A DNA stretch of 64,000 nucleotides from Blepharisma japonicum. Its lineage: Eukaryota > Ciliophora > Heterotrichea > Heterotrichida > Blepharismidae. Below the pieces are notes generated by a model. That model was not told the DNA's origin. It saw nothing but the letters and a program-made list of their open reading frames with translations, and ran no database searches. Numbering within the stretch: the stretch's first letter is position 1; the number at the start of each line of letters is the position of its first letter. The DNA is taken from NCBI GenBank assembly GCA_949751835.1, contig CATKHK010000018.1, positions 434,001 to 498,000 on the forward strand, given 5' to 3'. Shown in pieces: positions 53,800 through 62,735 of this stretch. The translations under genes were made by a program, and so were the position numbers.

Positions 53800-56106
53800 T
53801 TATATATTTTCTGGAATTTCTTCAAGTTGGGCTGCTCTTGTTGAATTTTCATCATCAAAAGATATCAATCTTCCTGACTTTGGGATAATTCCTGGCTTAA
53901 TATCACTGGACTCATTAAAAGCGTACAGTTTCCTTGTCCTAGGTGTCAAATAATTCGATCTCGGCGAGCACCCCATTCCAGGTGACCCCAAAGGTGAATA
54001 ATATTGCAAAGGCGAGGGCAAATTTGCTCTCAACGGGCTCGTTGGGTTCAGCGCTGCAATTCTTGGTTTAATTGGGTTCAAGCCTGTCAAAAACACTTTG
54101 AAGCTTGGTATAAAGCATTTATTATAAAATCTTATAATATCTCCAGCTTGGTATATATCTTTATATATTTTCTGGTTATCACCATATATTCCTGTGTATT
54201 GCTCAATTAAGCTTTTAAATTCAATTGGGCTATGGAGCTTGCATATTGAATATACACAGCACAGAATTAGCGTGTCTAAATGCCTATTTAAAAGAATTTC
54301 TGTATGTTCAGATAAAGCAATTTTTAAAATATCCCAAATATGTTCTCTGATTTCGTCATTAATTCCTAAAATTTCTGTTAATTCTAGCACTCGGTGAGCG
54401 GAATGGGATAAAACTCGTCTGAAAAATATTGAAAAAATGCCGTTATTTGGGGATTTTGGGGTGAGGTCAGAAGATTCACTTTCGTCAAGAGCTTCAGGGA
54501 TAGGGGAATGAATTTCTCCAATATATTCTTTTAAATATTGAAAAATTGGGCTGCTTTGCTCCCAGGCTAGCTCTGATAAAATTCTGACCTCAATTTCTTT
54601 GAAATGCCTTTTCAGAGGAATTGGGAATTTTACGTCAAATTGTGCGAAGCTGTTAATGAGTTTCCAAAATTCAAATCCAGTGATTTGGCAGAAGCTTAAC
54701 ACTTGTGAAAAAGTTATATGTGTTAGCGAATGCAAAAATATCACCGAAATAATGCTGCAAGCTAAAGTAGTTTGATGGAAAGAGTCATTATTGAGCAAAA
54801 CCCCAAAGTTTCTTGAAGTCAGTCTTTTTTCTTCATTTGCCAGCATTCCATCAATAGACTTCAAATACAAGCTTAACGTGATTTCTACCTTTTGGTTGGG
54901 CTTTGAAGAAGACATATATTCCATAATAATATCAGGGCAATTCTGTGTTTCGTCATAGAAAAGTGCCAATTTATTCCGATACTCATTGATTTTTTGAGAA
55001 ATTTGAATTTCAGTATTTGCTAAATATTCAGCAAGCTTAGGAGGTAAATTATCAACAGAGACTTTTTTAGTAATATCTCTGAGTCAACTGCTCATTTCCA
55101 TCGCCATACTCATAGGGGTCGCCATCTGGAATGGAGACATCGGTGGCAGCCTTTTTATGCTCTCTAATTGGCTTTTTAATGAAATATCTTCATTGTCGTT
55201 ATCCCATGCTATAAGCCTTTTTGAGTTAACTGTTTGATAATTTAGTGTTTTATTTCTCAAGATTTTAGGAAGCTGCTTTACAGGGGTGCTAGCTTTGTGC
55301 TTTTGGATAAATTCTCGATCATCTATTCTAGAGCGGCTTTCATTTTCATAGAATTTTGATAAATTTTGCAAATTGTGATTAAGGTGACAAGCTGAAAAAA
55401 TACCTTCTAAGTTTTCAGTCTCGTCGACATTTCCTCGTAGAATTTCCTGTTTTTTTAGGTTCTGGATTAAATTTAAGACAGTCAAAGCGGAGTCTGTACC
55501 TTGTTCTTCATCTCCGCTTAAGAGAGATGCAAGGTAGTTCATAAGAGAAGAGTTTGGGCATGCATATGTGACTGTGGATGGGAGATTTGTTAAGATGAAA
55601 TAAAGAACACCTATCATAAGGCATGCAGTCTCGACAATGTCGTAAGGGTTAGTTATAAGCATGAGTCTTCCTAAGGAAACAAGCATCCAAGCAAATTCTT
55701 TTATCATCCCGACAACACCGAAGTGTCCTTGCTGCTCATTAAGTTCAAGTTGTCCCCAAATTTCTTGGAATTTTCTGAATACGCTGGCTGTGAAGGAAAA
55801 TTTGTCAACTTCAATAAGAACATCATTAGCTGCATTTGTTGATTTTAAGAAATCTTTTAAAAATGCAATAAAATCAGCAGTTTCGTCAACTCCTTTTGTG
55901 AGTCTATATAACGAAACTTTGATTTTTTCTGGGTTAATTCTCATTGCTAAAAAGATTGAAGCTCTTGACAAATATGAGTCGAAAAACTCAATTTTCTGGT
56001 TGTTTTGGTTGAATTCTTTAGAAATTTTTGATGCAATTTGTATTGTTTGGGTGTCTAAGTTCAGCTGGGTTGCCAAGCTCTCAATGTAATTTGAATCATG
56101 GTTCAT
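53800..56106 (-). CDS. Retinoblastoma-family pocket protein
   Basis: 768 residues; TGA at 55084 is Trp. The N-terminal 250 residues match the helical RB N-domain (FGVVGMIKEFAWMLVSLGRLML). Pocket A spans about 325-535: EITLSLYLKSIDGMLANEEKRL, NNDSFHQTTLACSIISVIFL, RILSELAWEQSSPIFQYL. A short acidic spacer leads to pocket B, about 565-690: RVLELTEILGINDEIREHIWDILKIALSEHTEILLNRHLDTLILCCVYSICKL, the classical cyclin-like fold. The tail has several Ser-Pro sites (SPLQYYSPLGSPG), as in CDK-regulated Rb. It should repress E2F-driven genes and control entry into S phase in the nucleus. Length is near that of plant and algal Rb proteins. Confidence 0.93.
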
Positions 56107-56385
56107 TTTAATAGGCGGGAATTTTTAATATGAAAATTAATGCATAGAAATTTTGCATTTGGGTATTTATTTTTGGTTTATATAATAAAAGCAATATTTA
56201 TTTTAAATTTTAAGAGAATTCTTTTATTTTTCTCAAGCAAATTATTGAGCAATGGGTGCTTTAGGAGTAATTTTATACTATTAATTATGAATAATTTTTT
56301 AGAATATTACGAAAGCCTAAATTATAATAAATAATTTAAAATATAAAAGTCCCATTCTTTTCTATCAAATTACAATTTTCCATTT

Positions 56386-56985
56386 ATGCAAGGAATCCCC
56401 GAATTTCAACAGAACATCATATCTCTTGATGATTACGCTACAACTGGTCTAATAACTACAACCAACATATTAATAGTCTGCAGAGTAAAGCCAGATCCGT
56501 CAGATTACAAACTAGAAATAGCAGCTACAGATGTAAAACAAAATTACTGGGAATGCATATGAGGAATCCGTGAATTTAGTCATCATCAAGATACTATTGG
56601 GGTAACCCAGAAAAATTGGCGTGTTTATTTTGACTTATTAGCTACAGCTTTAGCAAATAAACCGATTTTAGCAAGAATGTTAGAACATGATCTATGTCTT
56701 CAAATAGAATATCCAATAGCTCAGGCACAGCTGAGAGGAGAAATTATGCTAAAAAACACTCCAGACGAGAGACGAATCAACATTACTGATTTGGTGTTTC
56801 GAGGAATCGCTGGATTAGAACCTAAAGTCAGCTTAAAAAGGCCAAGACCAAGCTCTCCTGAGCTTTCTCAAATGATGAGCCAGCCTAAACCAGTTGAGAT
56901 CCCTAAAGCTCCTAAAGTAAAGCCTAAGGCTGGAGGTTTTAAGAAAAAGCCAAGAACTAAGCAAATCGGTTCTAAAATTGCATAG
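56386..56985 (+). CDS. Unknown protein, possibly XRCC4/PAXX-fold
   Basis: 199 residues; TGA at 56560 is Trp. The first 135 residues look like a small beta-sandwich followed by a helix: LIVCRVKPDPSDYKLEIAATD, YWECIWGIREF, NWRVYFDLLATALAN, LCLQIEYPIAQAQLRGEIML. That strand order, with a Trp after the second strand and a helix-turn before the last strands, recalls the head domain of XRCC4, XLF and PAXX. The tail is basic with KRPRPSSPEL and GGFKKKPRT, reminiscent of the Ku-binding tails of PAXX/XLF. This is a weak resemblance; non-homologous end joining would be relevant because ciliates repair many breaks during genome rearrangement. Confidence 0.4.
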
Positions 56986-57030
56986 CGAAGTTAATTTAAA
57001 TGAATAATTCATTTTGAAAGGATTTTTACA

Positions 57031-57228
57031 TTATTTATGGCAAAGTTTTCTCCTTTTTTGCTTAATCAAGTCATCAATGAACTTTAATAAATCTTCTCTC
57101 TGCTTTAGCTCATCTTCTAAATTTTTGATATCTGCTACTACTAGTTCTAATCTATGCTTTAGCTCTTCTATGGTAAGCCCTGAAAGTTTAATTTTTAGAT
57201 CATCACGTGTTTTGGCCTTGACGTCCAT
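57031..57228 (-). CDS. Small coiled-coil protein
   Basis: 65 residues, clean ATG and TAA, no TGA. Nearly all predicted coiled coil (LTIEELKHRLELVVADIKNLEDELKQREDLL), ending in basic residues. No family recognised. Length and composition fit a small subunit of a complex. Confidence 0.5.
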   Translation of the reverse strand: MDVKAKTRDDLKIKLSGLTIEELKHRLELVVADIKNLEDELKQREDLLKFIDDLIKQKRRKLCHK

Positions 57229-57382
57229 ATATAACTGTAACTATTTAAGTATTATATGTCGAGATAAATTTATCGTTTGAATTATCTGTAGAAATTAATT
57301 AATAAATTGGAATAGGAGGGAGAAGTAATGAATTTTTTGTATTAAGATAATGAAAAATACTGCTAGAGAAAGTATAAGCGTT

Positions 57383-57721
57383 TTAGTTAGTAAGTTGGCT
57401 TTCTGGCTCTAGAGGTGATTTAGGGCTGTATTTTTCTGTTAGTTCTGCTATTAATTTATTTTTTTCTTTTTTTGCAGGCACAGAACAATAAAATCCGGCT
57501 CATACAGGGGTTAGGCCTATAAGTAGCAAGTTTATTTTTCCGCCTGTTGATTGCAAACAAAAATTCATGAACTGTTTATTCTTGAAAACAAAAAAATTTG
57601 TTATTAAACCTACTCCACAGCCGATTATACTCATATTAGATTTCCATTTGTCTCATTTTTCAATTTCTTCTCTCTCTTCAGGTGTCAGCTTATGCTTATT
57701 CTCTTCAAACCAATCAGACAT
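57383..57721 (-). CDS. Small protein with two hydrophobic segments
   Basis: 112 residues when TGA at 57655 and 57502 is Trp; otherwise the frame is broken. The N-terminus is charged (MSDWFEENKHKLTPEEREEI). Two membrane-like segments lie at about 30-46 (MSIIGCGVGLITNFFVF) and 58-76 (INLLLIGLTPVWAGFYC). The tail is Lys/Glu-rich with Ser-Pro. This looks like a small organellar (perhaps mitochondrial inner membrane) protein, but no family is recognised. Confidence 0.55.
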
Positions 57722-58172
57722 ATTAGCTGTATCAGTTTATTGGAAAGTTTACAATAATAAATAATTCATGAGTAATAGTTGTTTCTTTGATAAATATTTG
57801 AAAACTCTAGAGCATAGCTTGAGCATAATTTAATGCTGCTTTTAATTGCTGAAATAAATTTTTATATATTAAATAAATAACAGAATGATGCTTAAAAACA
57901 ATGATATCAATAAAATATAAAACTAAATATTTAGATAAAATTTTCTGAATGATGGGTCATTTTAAGAGTATCAAAAAATTGATTTAGTATATAAAATTAA
58001 ACTACCTCCCAACCTGCGCATTTTTTGAATATTAAAATAATATTTTATTATATCTACTCAATAAGCCTATAATTTTTATTATTCTCTATCTATTTTTTCA
58101 CATTCTCAATAACTCTTGATTTTCAAAATCTCCTCTATCTTCCCTATCTAAATAAAAATAACGCCTAATAAA
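57722..58172. other. Divergent intergenic region
   Basis: 451 AT-rich bases between the two-span protein (minus) and the secreted protein (plus). Nothing else seen. Confidence 0.5.
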
Positions 58173-59258
58173 ATGCTCTTAATATTTTTCTTACATGTAG
58201 CATTCGGAACTTTAACTTTAAACGAAGAACTAGAAATCGAGCTTTCCGCAAGTCAAGTATCAGGCAAAGATTTTGAAAGTTCAATGACTGTAAATGGCGT
58301 CGAATACCAAACAATATGTGATTGCACAGACCCTGAACTAGCCACCGAACAAACAGTAAAATGTGCACCCACAAATATCGTGATTACACAAGAACGTGAA
58401 GGTGAAGGGGCGACTTTGGACGATCTTGAAGAAAAATTCAGCTCAGAAACCTATGAATGGGTAAATGTCCTTGATAGCTCTTTTCGATGTCTCGACGGAA
58501 GAATCACTGAAGGCTCTTTAGGTGCTCCTGGTGGAGATTTTGGGGAATTTGCTTTAGCTTTACTAGTGTATGAGGATATGTCTGGGAAAAGAGTGGACGA
58601 AGATTCCATAAGGGTTTATTTTTTGGAATATTTGGATTGGATGGATCAAGAATACTTTTATTGGTGTACTGATGATGACGCTGTAGGAAGCGTAGAAAAA
58701 CAGATAGGCGTAGAAGGAATTGATATCACAAACCCTAGAGAAGGGCTACAAAGCAGCTTATTGACCTATTTAAATCAGCCAAATGGGGTTGGTGATTTAC
58801 ATATAAAAAATTTGATTGAAAGCCCAGAACTGTATTCAGCAAGGATTGAAGCGATCGAGCATTTTATTACAGTTTTCTATAAGGTGCTTTGGGATAAAGA
58901 TGATTATCATAATGAAAAAATTTATTTAGAAGTTTTTCCAGGAAGTCATAATGAAACTGCATTTGTAGAAATCCGAGCATATGAAGACTGTATAGTCCAG
59001 CAAGTCGCACCTTTAATTATCCCAAGAAATGGAGATGCAGATAATTTAAGCATTTTTGTAAATCATGCATTTGGGACTAGCACTAAAAGACAACAGATAA
59101 GCAAATTCTTTGTGGATAAAGTCGCGAGAAACCAAGATGGGATTACAGTTGATAAATTTTTATCTAGGATGAATCATCATGGACTGCTATTTTTAGACGT
59201 GACAGGAGAATTAATCGCTGAAAAGCTCCCATTTTATACAGTGACTTTTGAAAATTAA
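58173..59258 (+). CDS. Unknown secreted or lumenal protein
   Basis: 361 residues without TGA. A short signal peptide (MLLIFFLHVAFGTLT) precedes an acidic globular protein. Conserved-looking blocks are FRCLDGRITEGSLGAPGGDFGEFALALLVYEDM, rich in Gly and typical of a binding loop, and EYFYWCTDDDAVGSVEKQIG. Cysteines occur as a pair near residue 49 (CDC) and singly later. No known domain identified by eye; not a protease or glycosidase pattern that I know. One to two N-glycosylation sites are present. Confidence 0.6.
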   Translation: MLLIFFLHVAFGTLTLNEELEIELSASQVSGKDFESSMTVNGVEYQTICDCTDPELATEQTVKCAPTNIVITQEREGEGATLDDLEEKFSSETYEWVNVLDSSFRCLDGRITEGSLGAPGGDFGEFALALLVYEDMSGKRVDEDSIRVYFLEYLDWMDQEYFYWCTDDDAVGSVEKQIGVEGIDITNPREGLQSSLLTYLNQPNGVGDLHIKNLIESPELYSARIEAIEHFITVFYKVLWDKDDYHNEKIYLEVFPGSHNETAFVEIRAYEDCIVQQVAPLIIPRNGDADNLSIFVNHAFGTSTKRQQISKFFVDKVARNQDGITVDKFLSRMNHHGLLFLDVTGELIAEKLPFYTVTFEN

Positions 59259-59358
59259 TTAGTATATAAGACATTATTTATTAAAATATAACCTTCCTGC
59301 AGATTTATTAATTTAGAAGAGAATTAATGATATTAATATTAATCAAAACCATTTTATA

Positions 59359-60042
59359 ATGTCTGAGCACAAAATCCAAAAAAGTCTCTTATTTTTAAAA
59401 AATCCCAAAGGTGATTTCAAAACAGTTGCGAAAATGCCATTAGAGAAAAAAATTGAATTTTTAAAAACCAAACTAACAACGGAAGAACTTGATAAAGTTT
59501 TAAACAAGTTTAATGAAGGGGAAGAATTAACCAAATATTTTGAGCCAGCACAGGATTTAAGCACTTCTTTAGACCCTCCTCATCAAATCGCTACAAAAAG
59601 TCGCTGGGGATGGGTCAGCACTATAGGTGCTGGAATTATTGGTGCAATAGGAAGTGCGATGGTACTTGTAAAAATCATATAGAATAGACGCGAAGACAAA
59701 AATAAAAAAAGTAAAGTCGGGCAGCTCGAACGAGTCAATAGCTTTTCTACTTTTGAGCAGAGAAAATATGAATTGGATATGGCTTTAGTAGACGGCCAAA
59801 GAAATGAAAATAAAATAGAAAGGCTAATTAACAAGCATACTGAAGCATTTGAAAATTTAAGCAAGCAAATTGCTTCCTTAAAGACTTCTATTGAAAATCT
59901 CAAAGATACACAGGAAAAACTAGCAAGCTCATTAAATAATTCAACCGAAAACTGCCAAGTTTTCAATCAATTCTTATCACAATTCACTTCCCTTGACAAA
60001 ACTCTATCTGCGCTCAATACATTAAAAGTAAAAAATATATAG
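59359..60042 (+). CDS. PEX14: Peroxisomal membrane docking protein PEX14-like
   Basis: 222 residues in exons 59359-59667 and 59683-60042. Residues about 5-50 match the PEX14 N-domain that binds PEX5 and PEX19: IQKSLLFLKNPKGDF, MPLEKKIEFLKTKLTTEELDKVL, corresponding to the pattern AxxFLxxPxVxxxPxxxKxxFLxxKGLTxxEI. A hydrophobic segment at about 83-103 (WGWVSTIGAGIIGAIGSAMVL) is the membrane part, and a coiled coil follows (IERLINKHTEAFENLSKQIASLKTSIENL). This is the full PEX14 plan. It docks PTS1 receptor and cargo at peroxisomes. The N-domain lacks some aromatic residues of animal PEX14. Confidence 0.78.
59668..59682 (+). other. 15-nt spliceosomal intron
   Basis: GTAAAAATCATATAG directly after the membrane segment of the PEX14-like gene; removal deletes an in-frame TAG and keeps the frame. 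Confidence 0.85.
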
Positions 60043-60099
60043 TTTTATTTCCAAAATATTTTAACAAGTCCTGCGAACCCACAAAGAAATAAAATTAAC

Positions 60100-60321
60100 A
60101 TGACAAATGAAGACTATAAGAATAATCTATCCCCAAATCGAATGATACGACGACTTTTGGAGGTTTCTGGATTTCATCTAAAAGGGATTTTTATGGAATT
60201 TGATCCTACTCAACTCAGTTCTTTGCAGTCAACTTTTACTTTAATTCAAAATGAAATCGATCAATTAGAAAACTCTGAATTGACACCAGAATCTTCATCC
60301 GATTTAATTCAAGAAAAATAA
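60100..60321 (+). CDS. Small unknown protein
   Basis: 73 residues, ATG to TAA, no TGA. It lies 57 bp after PEX14 and 32 bp before the channel gene on the same strand. Basic start, acidic Ser/Glu-rich end. No domain recognised; might be an unrecognised short gene or the start of a transcript leader. Confidence 0.4.
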   Translation: MTNEDYKNNLSPNRMIRRLLEVSGFHLKGIFMEFDPTQLSSLQSTFTLIQNEIDQLENSELTPESSSDLIQEK

Positions 60322-60353
60322 TAAATTTTAATAATTGTAAATATCGATTTTTC

Positions 60354-62558
60354 ATGTCAAATGTGCATCATCTGGTGGTACCGCATAGGGAAAGAACAAG
60401 AAAATCTTTAATGGCCCATAGAAGATTGACAAAGATCCATCCAACTGTCCCAGCCGAATTTTATGAAAAAATATCAAAAAATAAATCCAACCCAGAAAAC
60501 TCAAAAATTGAACAAAGCACTTTTTTAGAGCATACTTTTGTTTTTCGCTCGAAATATCAAGATGTATGGAAGCGAGCACGAGCAAGGCTCCTTGCAGTTT
60601 TACTTCTTAAAAAGAACACAAAAACACTCCACACTGAAGATTACTCTCCACCAGAAAATTTAGAATTTAAGCGTTCTGTAAGCTCATTGCGATTTGTTGA
60701 AGCCTTAAACGAAAATCTTGAGAAAACTAGAGAACCAGTCCCATGTGGAATTATCCACCCTGACCATAAATTCAGAACTTATTGAGATATCGCAATGCTT
60801 TTTGTTTTATTATATACAGCTACAGTAATGCCATTTAGTATGGCTTTTGTTAACTCTGTCTTGTGAGATACCTGGTTTTTAATGGATTTAATAGTGAATA
60901 TGTTTTTTATTGCAGATTTAGTCATCAATTTAATGTGTGCTTATGTTACACCTGAAGGAAAATTGGTAACGAGCCGATGAAGGATTTTTTTAAAATACCT
61001 AAAATCATGGCTTATAATAGACTTAGTCTCATCAATCCCATATAGCCTGCTTCCAGGTGCAAATAGTGACTCATCTGGGTCGTATAATAGCAGCATGTCT
61101 CTATTAAAATTGCCAAGACTTTATAGACTATTCCGTATATCAAGAGTTATTAAACTTTTAAAAAAATATAAAGATAGTGAATTTATGGAGAAATTGCAGG
61201 ATTTTTTTGATTTAAAACAAAACAGATTAAGACTAATAACAACAGCACTTACAGTAGCACTTTGTGTGCATATTGCAACGTGCATGTGATACTTTTCAGC
61301 TAAACTTGAAGGGTTTTATTACGATACCTGGGTATTTAGAAATGGATTAATGAATGAGGATACTGGGACTTTGTATTTGACATCTTTGTATTGGGCGATA
61401 ACAACTTTGTCTACGGTAGGATATGGGGATATACATGCTCAAACCATAACAGAAAAGATTTGTTCAATTGTTTGGATGATTTTTACTGTTTATGTTTTTT
61501 CTTTTGTCATTGGTAGCTTAGGGAATATGCTTTCAACTGTGGATTCTAAAGAAAATGTCCTTATAAATAAACTCGCTGTAATTGACGAATTCGCTAAAGA
61601 AGCAAGCTTAGAAAAAGATTTAAAGCATAGATTAAGAATAGCCTTACGCTACTCCACAGAAAAAACCGGTTTTTCATGGGCAGATAAACAAAATATTTTC
61701 AACGAGCTTCCAAAGAATTTCCGGTACGAAGTAGCAATGGCAATGCATAGAGGCGCAGCCAAAGATTTGACATTTTTTGCTGATAAAGACCAAGTTGTAG
61801 TAGCTTCAATTGTACCATTTTTGCAGCCAGTTTTTGCACCAGGGACCGAGCTTGTATATGATAAAGGTGAATTTGCAGATGAAATTTATTTTGTGGTAAA
61901 AGGAAACGTCAGCTATGTTTTTGGAAAAGATAATAAACTAATCCGTTCTACACAGCGAGGAGGTTATTTTGGCGACATTGAAGTGGTCTCAAGAATCACC
62001 CGAAAATATGCAGCACTCGCTGTAAGAGACAGCGAGCTACTTATTATGGGAAAAGCACTAATAAATATAATTGTGGACGAATATCCTCACATTTGGGACG
62101 AAATTGTTCTGGTAGCTGCAGAAAGGGATAACGTGAACCAAAAAACGATTGCAGAAATAGAAGTCCTAAATGCAATGAAAAACAAAGGGGATTTAGCCAG
62201 CATTGATATGGAAAAATACAAAAAAGAGGTAGATAGATTTATTACAAGAATGAAATATAAAGATTTAAAAAAGAAAATAAATTTGGACCCAAAAAAGCCA
62301 AGTTTAGAAGATGTGACAATAAATGATATGAATGACAAAATTGAGTCAATTTTTAGGTCAATTGAAGCCTTAGAAGTGCAAATTAAAGATCTAGGGAAAA
62401 ATGCTGCAATTTCAAAAAGCCCAGGCAGGCCAAAACTGCCACCTATTTTTAAGAGAGGGTCAAAGTCGCCTAGCAATAGTAAAGCAGCTTTAAGCAGCAC
62501 GTTTAGCACATATTGCAGCCACTCTTCAGGAGAAGATCCTATGACATCTTTAATATAG
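60354..62558 (+). CDS. Voltage-gated K+ channel with cyclic nucleotide-binding-like domain
   Basis: 734 residues; TGA at 60783, 60867, 60978 and 61287 is Trp. A cytosolic N-terminus of about 145 residues precedes six spans. S4 is rich in Arg and Lys (LPRLYRLFRISRVIKLLKKY). The pore has the filter TLSTVGYGD at about 348-356, so it should be K+ selective. A C-linker (FRYEVAMAMHRGAAKDLTFF) leads to a cNMP-binding fold at about 490-600 (FAPGTELVYDKGEFADEIYFVVKGNVSYVF, GGYFGDIEVVS). The phosphate-binding cassette lacks the usual Arg-Ala after the GE motif, so the domain may not bind cAMP, as in EAG/HERG channels. Channels of this class are strongly expanded in ciliates and control membrane potential and ciliary beating. 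Confidence 0.92.
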
Positions 62559-62735
62559 TATTTAATATAAAAAGTTTAAATATTATTTGCAAAGTATTTT
62601 ATTATAGATTGATAATTATTCTGTATATTTTTATTTAAAAAAGCTTGCATGTGAATAGGCTTTTTATATAATTTATTAATTTTAAGTGTGATAACAGTTA
62701 CTATGCTAATTTTTTGTAAAATCTATAATTTTCTA
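62559..62735. other. Short intergenic region
   Basis: 177 bases before the next gene. ATG at 62703 lies in frame with the chosen start at 62736 and would add eleven residues. Confidence 0.4.
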
